7,397 nt of DNA from Pirellulaceae bacterium (GCA_020846515.1 JADLDX010000982.1:1-7397); one strand, 5' to 3'; shown: positions 1 through 5,690, counted from the first letter of the stretch. Notes: generated by a model from the letters alone, not told the origin. Made by a program: numbers and translations.

Positions 1-1
1 A

Positions 2-139
2 CGCAGCCAACACGTGGGTGGCGCGATGTGTTTGTTCGTGGACGGTCATGTTTCGTTGTTGCACAACGAAATCGAAAAACCAGTGCTCGGTGCGCTCATC
101 ACGCGCCATGGCCGTGATATCATCAAGCAGGCCTACTAA
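2..139 (+). CDS. DUF1559 / H-X9-DG pseudopilin-like protein, C-terminal fragment
   Basis: This is the last 45 codons of a gene that begins before the window, ending in TAA at 137-139. The visible peptide starts RSQHVGGAMCLFVDGHV and ends DIIKQAY. It contains a His followed by nine residues and then Asp-Gly (HVGGAMCLFVDG), the C-terminal 'H-X9-DG' signature of DUF1559 proteins. That family is greatly expanded in planctomycetes; members usually start with a type IV pilin-like methylation helix and are thought to be exported pseudopilin-like proteins of unknown role. Only the C-terminal signature is visible here, so the N-terminal helix cannot be checked. A longer open frame at 18-224 overlaps it in another phase, but that translation resembles nothing known to me. 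A weak terminator-like hairpin follows the stop by 8 nt, so this gene probably does not read into the B12 leader. Confidence 0.85.
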   Translation, partial: RSQHVGGAMCLFVDGHVSLLHNEIEKPVLGALITRHGRDIIKQAY

Positions 140-147
140 GTCTGCCT

Positions 148-183
148 TTGGCTCATTTCTATCAGCAATAGCCAACGATTTTT
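148..183 (+). terminator. Weak intrinsic terminator candidate after the DUF1559 gene
   Basis: TTGGCT (148-153) pairs perfectly with AGCCAA (170-175) across a 16-nt loop, and a run of five T follows at 179-183. The stem is short (6 bp, three G-C pairs), so it is a modest candidate. Its place just after the stop codon at 139 supports it. Confidence 0.4.
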
Positions 184-220
184 GCACAGGCTGCCGCTAC
201 TTTGGACGCAGGGTGGCATC

Positions 221-247
221 TTGACTCAGGCTTCCGAGCGATATAAC
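221..247 (+). promoter_or_regulatory. Candidate sigma-70-type promoter for the B12 riboswitch transcript
   Basis: A TTGACT -35-like box (221-226) is followed after 15 nt by a TATAAC -10-like box (242-247). The predicted transcription start would fall near 254, a few bases before the P1 helix of the riboswitch at 262, which is where a riboswitch promoter should sit. The spacer is shorter than the usual 16-18 nt, so the call is tentative. Confidence 0.45.
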
Positions 248-261
248 CTTCTTAGCAGCTA

Positions 262-479
262 CTTTGGTGACGCGTTGGCCTGTTTGGGTTGACGTGTGAA
301 CAGGGAACTCCGGTGTAATTCCGGGACGGTCCGGCCGCTGTAAGCCACTCAGGCAGTTTGCAATTTTTGCAGGCGGCCTTCCTAAGCTCATCTTGTCCAT
401 TACGCCATTGCTCGCCCAGTGCGAGTGAGAAGGCCAACGAGTCTGAGGATAGAGTGGTCAGTCAGAAGACCTACCAAAG
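262..479 (+). promoter_or_regulatory. Cobalamin (adenosylcobalamin-type) riboswitch aptamer
   Basis: All the main landmarks of the B12-box riboswitch are present in order. The closing P1 helix is CTTTGGT (262-268) with ACCAAAG (473-479). The core has AGGGAA (302-307), GGTGTAATTCC inside a CCGG-type hairpin (about 311-324), and GACGGTCCGGCCGCTGTAA (325-343). The latter matches the family consensus GCGGTCCCGCCACTGTGA closely. A GGCCA box lies at 432-436. The 3' B12 box is AGTCAGAAGACCTACC (460-475), against the consensus AGTCAGGAGACCTGCC. Length (218 nt) and spacing are normal for the class. Known members bind adenosyl- or other cobalamins and shut down expression of B12 synthesis or uptake genes when B12 is plentiful. 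The first gene downstream on the same strand is the exported protein at 914-1780. Subclass (Cbl-I or Cbl-II) cannot be decided by eye. Confidence 0.94.
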
Positions 480-913
480 GCAAGACGATAAGTGCCCTCC
501 AGGGTTGGGGCGGTCGTTGCAGTTGACGAGCATCAAACTATCGGCAAGCCGATTGGGTAACTTTGCAGTGAAGAATTGTTCGGTTGATCGCTTCCATCTA
601 CCGGCGCGTTAGTTGACGGTGGATTATCCGATCCGAAGAACACCGCGAGGGACCTTCAGGCATATCAATAGAGTCGACGCTCGAACTGGTCGCTTATGTT
701 TTTCCGGCTGTTTGGCTATCGGCATCCCGCGTCGGTGGCCGACCAGCCACGCGCTGCATACACCCAAGTCTATCTGGCAATTGTGAAGGCTACAGATCGC
801 GCTCCATCGGTTGGCTAACTGGCTGCTTAGTAAGTTAACCCAGTGCATGGGCGATATCCCTTGGAGATGGCTGGATCGTCGGTGATATGTAGGGCGAAAG
901 AAGGAGATTGTTC
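480..913 (+). other. Long untranslated leader between B12 aptamer and the next gene
   Basis: I find no convincing gene on either strand in these 434 nt. Short hairpins occur, for example ATCGGC-AA-GCCGAT around 539-552 and GTCGG-TGG-CCGAC in the 730-745 area. None is followed by a T-run, so there is no intrinsic-terminator expression platform next to the aptamer. A 40-codon ATG frame (696-818, starting MFFRLFGYRH) has no Shine-Dalgarno site and no recognisable relatives. The stretch is most simply a long 5' leader, but it could hold a small unknown gene, the remains of one, or a second promoter. Confidence 0.55.
901..906 (+). promoter_or_regulatory. Shine-Dalgarno site that fixes the start of the PEP-CTERM gene
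   Basis: AAGGAG lies 7 nt before the ATG at 914. It overlaps the spacing needed for the alternative TTG at 908, only 1 nt away, so ATG 914 is the start. An in-frame TAG at 890-892 rules out anything further upstream. Confidence 0.8.
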
Positions 914-1780
914 ATGCTGCGTATATCTTGTTGGAGTTCATCTATTTGGGTGATGGGATGGTGTCTGGGGTGGTTCGCCCTATGGGGGCAGTCGGCCCTG
1001 GCCGGCGTGGTCATCTCCAGTTTTGAAGAGGGATCGCTGGCTACGAATCTAAGTGCCGATTCGGCCTTTGAAGGGTTGCCTGGTGCGGCTAGTCAATTTC
1101 GTTCTGGGGCAGTAACTTTCCAGAACGACGGCGTCTTTTTTGGTGGTAGTTCTTGGAGCGGCTTCGGTTATTCAAGGCGAGCTGTGCCCGGTGTGGGACA
1201 GCAAATGTACAACAACAGCAACGACCTTATTGCCCGGCCCGGTAGTGGTGAGGGTGGTTCTGCGACGTGGGCAGTAGTCGGTGGCGGAGGCATCATGACA
1301 GCAGATGCCGGCTATCGCTTTGGTTCGCTTAGCCTAACCTCAACGCTATACAGTTGGAATTCGATGACCCTGGGAGATCCCTTTGCCGGTCCCGCGCTTG
1401 GAAACGGCCGTGGAACGGGGCGCTTCGACGGTCAAGACGATTTCTTCACCGTGCGTTTCACCAATACTGCCAATGCTCAGTTCATGGATTTCCACTTAGC
1501 TGATTTTCGCGGGGCCACCGATTATGTCGTTGGCGCTTGGCAAACCTTCGACCTGTCGCTTTTGTCGGCCTCCCAGTTAAGCCTGTCGTTTTTGGGGTCC
1601 CGCGAAACGAACTATACGCCTCCGCCCGATCCACCCGAGTACTTTCTCGATACGCCTAGTTATGTCGCCTTGGACAATATCAGTGTTGTATCGGTACCCG
1701 AGCCAGGCAGTCTACTCTTGGCTACCGCAGGAAGCTTATGCGCCCTCCGGATACGCCTGCGGCTGACTGTTAAACGATGA
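914..1780 (+). CDS. Exported PEP-CTERM protein resembling DUF4465, B12-riboswitch-linked
   Basis: The protein is 288 residues from ATG 914. Residues 1-30 form a Trp-rich signal peptide ending QSALA before GVV. The C-terminus carries a PEP-CTERM sorting tail: VPEP at 261-264, a hydrophobic stretch (LLLATAGSLCAL) and a basic end (RIRLRLTVKR). Exosortases recognise this tail and it normally leads to envelope anchoring or release with exopolysaccharide; no exosortase is visible here. The mature body looks like DUF4465: an early WSGFGYSRR segment, then DDFFTVRFTN, then FHLADFRGATDYVVGAWQTF, and a late YVALDNISV. Its biochemical role is not established from sequence. The gene is the first one after the cobalamin riboswitch, so repression by B12 is the likely control, which suggests a role in B12 capture or B12-dependent physiology. 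The DUF4465 assignment is by eye (about 0.75 sure); the PEP-CTERM assignment is firm. Stop codon TGA is followed within 4 nt by a REP-like palindrome. Confidence 0.88.
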   Translation: MLRISCWSSSIWVMGWCLGWFALWGQSALAGVVISSFEEGSLATNLSADSAFEGLPGAASQFRSGAVTFQNDGVFFGGSSWSGFGYSRRAVPGVGQQMYNNSNDLIARPGSGEGGSATWAVVGGGGIMTADAGYRFGSLSLTSTLYSWNSMTLGDPFAGPALGNGRGTGRFDGQDDFFTVRFTNTANAQFMDFHLADFRGATDYVVGAWQTFDLSLLSASQLSLSFLGSRETNYTPPPDPPEYFLDTPSYVALDNISVVSVPEPGSLLLATAGSLCALRIRLRLTVKR

Positions 1781-1783
1781 GGC

Positions 1784-1830
1784 ATATCAGCCGCTGAGCG
1801 TTAGCCGGCTAACGCCAATACGGCTAATAT
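1784..1830. repeat. REP-like cruciform with 18-bp perfect palindrome
   Basis: The centre is the perfect 18-bp palindrome GCGTTAGCCGGCTAACGC (1798-1815). Outside it, ATATCAGCCG (1784-1793) pairs with CGGCTAATAT (1821-1830) with one mismatch, leaving small unpaired stretches between the two stems. The left half recurs in inverse orientation at 4988-5009 with 20 of 22 bases identical, so it is a dispersed element. It starts 3 nt after the PEP-CTERM stop and may protect or end that transcript, though there is no T-run. Confidence 0.75.
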
Positions 1831-1905
1831 CTAAGGAATAGTAGCGAATCACTGTGCATTCGATTCAAAGTGGCGCGGTCCAGTTAGCCAGGCCGTTCAA
1901 AATGG

Positions 1906-1945
1906 TCAAGGTAGTAGTCCACCCACGTGTTGCCTACTACCTTGA
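1906..1945. repeat. 12-bp inverted repeat upstream of pgi
   Basis: TCAAGGTAGTAG (1906-1917) and CTACTACCTTGA (1934-1945) are exact reverse complements separated by 16 nt. The structure lies about 80 nt before the pgi start. It could be a hairpin at the end of the upstream transcript or in the pgi leader, or a binding site. No T-run follows, so it is not a standard terminator. Confidence 0.65.
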
Positions 1946-2023
1946 ATTGCCTCATCGGCTATCTTTTAGGCAAGCAACGACGTCGCTTGTTCCTAACTGA
2001 TTTGTCTCGAAGGATGCACACTC

Positions 2024-3439
2024 ATGCAACTGCTACGCTTCGATCCAGCGGCAGCCTTTATCGATGGTACTGGGCTTGACCAAACACAAGTTCAATCGCT
2101 CGGGCCTGTGCTGGATAAGTTACGTGACGAAGTCGTTGATATCGACACACAGATGCTGGCCGGTAAACTGCCGATCCCGGAATCGAAGCAGCCCTTGGAC
2201 GCTGCCTTCTATTCGATGCCCGAGCGATTACTGGCCGAATATGAACAGGATCGTCGCGGCAGTGAATTGGCTCGTATCTTGACGATTGCCAAACGCTTTC
2301 AAGAAACGTTGGATCGTGTGGTGGTGTTGGGCATTGGCGGCTCGTACATGGGAGCACGCGCGCTGATGGATGCCTGTTGCCAGCCCTATTGGAACGAATT
2401 GTCGCGTGGTGCCCGCGGCAGTCGCCCGCGTATGTACTTTGAAGGCAACAATGTTGACAACGATGCGTCGCAAGGTTTGTTGCGATTGTTGGCCAGCGAG
2501 GCGGCTGACAGCGGTCGGCCGAATTGGGGTATCGTCGTGATCAGCAAAAGCGGTGGCACCCTGGAAACGGCCGCCGCCTTTCGCCAGTTTTTGGCCGCAT
2601 TGGAATCGGCTTGTGGTGGGGACGCCTCCAAGGTTCGTGAACGCGTGATTCCAGTTACTGGCGATAGCGGTAAACTTTTCAACTTCGCCAAAGAACTCGG
2701 TTGCCCCGAAGTGTTCCCAGTGCCCGATGGCGTGGGTGGTCGATTTTCCGTGTTGTCAGCGGTTGGTCTCGTTCCCGCAGCCATCCTCGGCTTGAACGTA
2801 GTGGAACTGCTACAAGGTGCCGCTGCGATGAACAAGCACTTCCGCGAAACGGCGCCTGCACAGAACATCGTGTTGCAGTATGCAGCCATTAATCATCTGA
2901 TGGAAACCAAACGCGGTGCCAGCATCCGACTGCTCAGCGTTTGGAGCAAAGCGCTCGAATCAGCCGGCATGTGGTATGACCAGTTGTTGGCCGAAAGCCT
3001 TGGCAAGTTCGAGAAAGGTGCCACGCCATTGACGACTCTCAATACGCGCGATCTCCACTCTCGTCATCAACAGCATCAAGAAGGTCGCCGCGATAAACTG
3101 GTCAATAATCTAATCGTGGAAAACTATCGTGACGACGCGTTGGCTATCGGCAGCCGAGCCAGCGATCCCGATGGTTTGAATGAAATCGCCAACAAGACCT
3201 TGCCCGACGTTATGCAGGCCGCTATAGCTGGGACCAACCAGGCGCTGCGCGATGATCGTCGCCCATCGACGAATATCTACATGCCTCGAACCGACGAGGC
3301 CTCTTTAGGCCAATACTTTCAGATGATGATGCTAGCCACTGTCATCGAAGGCCGGTTGCTTGGAATCAATCCTTACGGCCAACCCGGCGTGGAAGCTTAC
3401 AAGAAGAACATGAACGTGTTACTCGGCCGCAAATCGTAG
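2024..3439 (+). CDS. pgi: Glucose-6-phosphate isomerase
   Basis: This cytoplasmic enzyme interconverts glucose 6-phosphate and fructose 6-phosphate in glycolysis, gluconeogenesis and sugar-nucleotide supply. The 471-residue product is close to the shorter bacterial form (about 450 residues) and shorter than the E. coli enzyme (549). Two SIS folds are recognisable. Key motifs are VLGIGGS (101-107), the phosphate-binding SKSGGTLE (174-181), family signature 1 DGVGGRFSV (235-243), AESLGKFEKG with the catalytic-type Glu324, DLHSRHQQHQEGRR with His345, and signature 2 GQPGVEAYK (452-460) with the conserved Lys460. Nothing essential is missing. AAGGA (2010-2014) lies 9 nt before the ATG, fixing the start. 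Neighbours on both sides are functionally unrelated and separated by repeats, so it is probably transcribed alone. One pgi-specific oddity is DLHSRHQQHQEG, where many relatives have Gly-Gln after the first His-Ser-x; this is unlikely to alter the call. Confidence 0.97.
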   Translation: MQLLRFDPAAAFIDGTGLDQTQVQSLGPVLDKLRDEVVDIDTQMLAGKLPIPESKQPLDAAFYSMPERLLAEYEQDRRGSELARILTIAKRFQETLDRVVVLGIGGSYMGARALMDACCQPYWNELSRGARGSRPRMYFEGNNVDNDASQGLLRLLASEAADSGRPNWGIVVISKSGGTLETAAAFRQFLAALESACGGDASKVRERVIPVTGDSGKLFNFAKELGCPEVFPVPDGVGGRFSVLSAVGLVPAAILGLNVVELLQGAAAMNKHFRETAPAQNIVLQYAAINHLMETKRGASIRLLSVWSKALESAGMWYDQLLAESLGKFEKGATPLTTLNTRDLHSRHQQHQEGRRDKLVNNLIVENYRDDALAIGSRASDPDGLNEIANKTLPDVMQAAIAGTNQALRDDRRPSTNIYMPRTDEASLGQYFQMMMLATVIEGRLLGINPYGQPGVEAYKKNMNVLLGRKS

Positions 3440-3444
3440 CCGAA

Positions 3445-3536
3445 TCGCTCCGCGACTCGGTCGGCAGCCTGGGATTAGATGCGATTTGGTTATGAGAACC
3501 CGAGTGGTCCATATGAGCCCTAGTCGCGGAGCGACT
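3445..3536. repeat. Pair of related short palindromes after pgi
   Basis: The hairpin AGTCGC-GGA-GCGACT (3522-3536) is perfect. Its first 13 bases are the exact reverse complement of TCGCTCCGCGACT at 3445-3457, itself an imperfect hairpin that begins 6 nt after the pgi stop. The two copies can pair with each other across 64 nt or fold separately. Both continue with the bases CGG. No T-run follows, so this resembles a REP-type repeat more than a terminator. Confidence 0.65.
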
Positions 3537-3573
3537 CGGCCACAACGAGCCCTCGTCCAGATAGGAGTTAAAG

Positions 3574-3694
3574 CCTGGGGATGTTAAGGAGCGTCCGTAA
3601 AGCAACCTCGACGTTCCCCACTGATCGGCTGCGCCCGAATTGCGCCGTTCAGGTTTGATCGAGGTTGCTTCACGTAGCCCCTTAACGTTCCAGG
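3574..3694. repeat. Long imperfect inverted repeat (about 121 bp), possible MITE or REP-type element
   Basis: The innermost arms are exact: AAGCAACCTCGA (3600-3611) and TCGAGGTTGCTT (3659-3670), enclosing 47 nt. Pairing resumes outward through GTTAAGG (3583-3589) with CCTTAAC (3680-3686) and CCTGG (3574-3578) with CCAGG (3690-3694), with a few mismatches and length differences between. Total arm length is 36-38 nt. The enclosed 47 nt has no frame. No obvious flanking target-site duplication is visible. It is either a non-autonomous mobile element or a large RNA hairpin. Confidence 0.65.
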
Positions 3695-3950
3695 TTCCAT
3701 GACGTTTTGAAAGAGCGATTAACGCTCAACGTTGACTGTCCTTCTATAAAAACGATTTTCGTTCGAACGGTCAACGGCGTCTGGAAGCCAAGGCCCGCTT
3801 TTGGCGCAACTTCGCCACCAAGGGTACTGAGTCGCTTTGAATCGTGGGCGATGGCAGCTTGTCAAACTCGACTTGCTCTTCGCAATTAACCACTGTTATA
3901 AGTCAGCTTGGACCGTTCCATGAAAATCAAAAACAACTGGGCATCTTGTT
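3695..3950. other. Non-coding spacer before the lipoprotein gene
   Basis: No gene is recognisable. A small nested structure occurs: CGTTGAC (3730-3736) with GTCAACG (3770-3776), enclosing the hairpin AACGA-TTT-TCGTT (3751-3763). A 60-codon frame at 3707-3889 has no recognisable content. A 12-codon ATG frame (3920-3958) overlaps the start of the following gene. Confidence 0.5.
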
Positions 3951-4904
3951 TTGACTAGCGTTTCGTCACTGGCGTACGACCGTTGTTCCACAGGCTCCTG
4001 CGGCTTGGTTGGAGCGCGACGCCTGCGCAGTGCGCGGACGGCCTTGGGTCTATTGGCTTGCCTATGGAGCGGTTGTGCCAGTCCTACTTACAACTATGGT
4101 CTGCCCAATCGGCCCGATGTCAAGCCCGCGTTGGGTAGCCTAAATGAGCTGACCTTTGGCGGAGATCACCCCAAGTTAGATAAAGTTGAAAGCTGGGTGC
4201 ATTATCCCATCACCAAAATCAAGCAGTGGATACCTCGCAAATCGCCAACCCCTGATCCAGAAGAGCAACGTCGCTTGGCGATCTACAAGGCGCAAGAGTA
4301 TTTGGTGCTCAACGAGTTGACCGATGTGCACATAGATGTTCGCCAATACGATCCTGCTGCTCAATGGCAGCGGTTGCGTGAGAACGATCGCATCCATCCA
4401 TTTTGGAAATATACAGCTGGGACTGTGTCGCACCTGGGCTATGCCTGGCTGCCAGGACGCGTCTTTCACTACGATAGCTTTAATCCCTATACCAATACGC
4501 TATCGATCAACTCCACCCGGCCGTCGATGGCTCTATATGAAGCCGCGGAAGCCAAGATCATTCGCAATAGGAAACATCCTGGAACCTATTTGGCTGCCTG
4601 CTATCTGCCTGTCGTGCCGTTGGTAAAGGACGTACGCGTCGCCAACGATGTGCTCAGTTATGCTCGCATTCGCGAAGAGTGGGAACTCGAGAAACAACTG
4701 ACGCCTCAAATTTATTCTGCCTTCGGAGCCGATTTGGTATCGCAAGCCACCTCACTATTGCCCGGTGCGGCTTACATGCCCTTCTATTACAAGCCATTGC
4801 TGTCATTGGCCGGACGCACAGCCGGGAGGGCCAGTGGACATGCGGTGGTCGGTCAGCGCGACATGCAACGTCAACTGATGAGCTCCTTGCTTCCCAGCAA
4901 CTAA
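3951..4904 (+). CDS. Predicted lipoprotein of unknown function (planctomycete-type)
   Basis: The product is 317 residues if begun at TTG 3951, the first start available after the in-frame TGA at 3921-3923. TTG codons further in (such as 4044) are alternatives, and no clear Shine-Dalgarno site decides. An Arg-rich stretch (RRLRSAR, 23-29), a hydrophobic core (TALGLLACLW) and WSGC ending at Cys42 look like a lipoprotein signal; Trp at -3 is unusual. The mature part has no transmembrane helix of note. It has a middle region with QWQRLRENDRIHPFWKYTAG and LPGRVFHYDSFNPYTNTL (167-184), then ALYEAAEAK (194-202), then DVRVANDVLSYARIREEWELEKQ (227-249), and a hydrophobic Gly/Ala-rich C-terminal part. 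I do not recognise a named domain. The placement and shape of the YEAAE segment suggest a degenerate HExxH-like site. The location is presumably periplasmic or outer-membrane. Neighbouring genes give no functional hint. Confidence 0.75.
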   Translation: MTSVSSLAYDRCSTGSCGLVGARRLRSARTALGLLACLWSGCASPTYNYGLPNRPDVKPALGSLNELTFGGDHPKLDKVESWVHYPITKIKQWIPRKSPTPDPEEQRRLAIYKAQEYLVLNELTDVHIDVRQYDPAAQWQRLRENDRIHPFWKYTAGTVSHLGYAWLPGRVFHYDSFNPYTNTLSINSTRPSMALYEAAEAKIIRNRKHPGTYLAACYLPVVPLVKDVRVANDVLSYARIREEWELEKQLTPQIYSAFGADLVSQATSLLPGAAYMPFYYKPLLSLAGRTAGRASGHAVVGQRDMQRQLMSSLLPSN

Positions 4905-5050
4905 CCCTCTCGCTGCGTAGCAGTGGGAGGGTCGCCTGGCGTCAGCTCAGGCGGGGAGGGGGAGGGCTGGGCGAAGGGGAAACCGGGGCTAACGCCCTGC
5001 GGCTGATATGCTTCTGTATTTCGACCCTCCCTCAGCTGCGTATGGGAGGT
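4904..5050. repeat. Composite repeat region with three hairpins and a dispersed core
   Basis: Hairpin 1 pairs ACCCTC (4904-4909) with GAGGGT (4927-4932) and begins at the last base of the lipoprotein stop codon. Hairpin 2 pairs CGCCTG (4933-4938) with CAGGCG (4948-4953). Hairpin 3 pairs CCTCCC (5026-5031) with GGGAGG (5044-5049). Hairpins 1 and 3 share GCTGCGTA in the loop, so they are related copies. Between them, 4988-5009 is the inverse of 1784-1805 (20 of 22 identical). The region is G-rich on the plus strand (4951-4987). It has no open frame worth calling and no T-run. Confidence 0.6.
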
Positions 5051-5114
5051 TAATTCGGAAATCAGCCCGCAAAGTTTGCGCAGTGTCTTGCGTCGTCGTG
5101 TGGTGACGAATGTG

Positions 5115-5135
5115 CCGAGTTTTCCTTCAACTCGG
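5115..5135 (+). promoter_or_regulatory. 7-bp hairpin in the leader of the Tyr-rich secreted protein gene
   Basis: CCGAGTT (5115-5121) pairs perfectly with AACTCGG (5129-5135) around a 7-nt pyrimidine-rich loop, 86 nt before the ATG at 5222. A shorter palindrome GCAAAGTTTGC lies just upstream, near 5070-5080. They may be an mRNA leader structure and an operator, respectively; no promoter boxes are convincing. The rest of 5051-5221 holds nothing else I can name. Confidence 0.4.
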
Positions 5136-5221
5136 GCGCGCCGATCAGCCGATTCACAATTCCGAGCCTTGGGGCAATCCGTGTCCCGTGTACCAATTCA
5201 ATCCCGGGAGGGAATCTACCG

Positions 5222-5638
5222 ATGTTTCGCAAGACAATGCTCAGCCTGATCGCCACGGCCACGATGATCTGCGCTGCGACCTTGACCGTTTCGGCCGATG
5301 ATTGCATCTATGGCAACTGTGGTGGCGGAGCTGGTGCCGGCGCGGGCGCTGGTGCTTACAGCCCGTTCTACTATGGCGGTGGCGGCAACATGAACGCCTA
5401 CGGCCAGGCTTGGGGTGGAGCCGCTGGTTCTCGCGACTGCAATCGCTTCTACCACTACCCGTACGTTTACTATCCACAAAACTTCTACGGCAGCGAGTAC
5501 TATCGCAGTAGCGACAGCATGTACTACCGCTATCCAGCTGAAATGCAGATCCCGGTTTACAATCGCGCTTGGCACAACGAATATCCTAGCCAACGTCGAT
5601 TCCACTCCGGTCACCACTTCCTAACCGACGTGTTCTAA
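5222..5638 (+). CDS. Small secreted Gly/Ala- and Tyr-rich protein
   Basis: The product has 138 residues. Residues 1-25 are a classic signal peptide (MFRK, then a hydrophobic core, then TVSA before DDC). The mature protein opens with CIYGNC, then a Gly-Ala run (34-45), a Gly-rich segment (52-69), and a C-terminal half dense in Tyr, Pro and Arg (for example FYHYPYVYYPQNFYG, 76-90). Eighteen of 113 mature residues are Tyr, and three Cys are present (28, 33, 73). The end, FHSGHHFLTDVF, looks conserved-type rather than random. Such composition fits an extracellular structural or surface protein. I recall similar planctomycete proteins being annotated as calmodulin-binding-like, which I would not rely on. 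GGGAGG (5206-5211) lies 10 nt before the ATG, and an intrinsic terminator follows, so the gene is probably a well-expressed single unit. The Gly-Ala codons vary synonymously, so the run is not a simple slippage tract. Confidence 0.85.
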   Translation: MFRKTMLSLIATATMICAATLTVSADDCIYGNCGGGAGAGAGAGAYSPFYYGGGGNMNAYGQAWGGAAGSRDCNRFYHYPYVYYPQNFYGSEYYRSSDSMYYRYPAEMQIPVYNRAWHNEYPSQRRFHSGHHFLTDVF

Positions 5639-5690
5639 CACGCGGACGCGATCAAGCCCAATGGACCCAAACCATTGATGGACTGACCGA

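Noticed and set aside
18..224. 68-codon plus-strand frame at the window start
   Set aside because: It overlaps the DUF1559 3' end in a different phase, and its translation is rich in Ser, Arg and Cys with no recognisable family features.
1919..1932. 14-bp identity (inverse) between CCACCCACGTGTTG here and positions 8-21
   Set aside because: The copy at 8-21 is coding sequence for the conserved QHVGG part of a DUF1559 protein. One 14-mer match between strands is plausible by chance in a window this size.
1972..1990. Hairpin CAAGC...GCTTG with CGACGTCG centre upstream of pgi
   Set aside because: Short and imperfect, with the stem and central palindrome out of register; could easily be chance.
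2386..2889. 167-codon minus-strand frame inside pgi
   Set aside because: It is a shadow of a clear pgi frame with all catalytic motifs intact.
3732..3750. TTGACT and TATAAA boxes as a promoter for the lipoprotein gene
   Set aside because: The spacing is only 7 nt, far too short for a sigma-70-type promoter.
5241..5477. Minus-strand frame over the Gly/Ala-rich gene
   Set aside because: It is the complement of low-complexity Gly/Ala and Tyr codons; the plus-strand frame has signal peptide, RBS and terminator.
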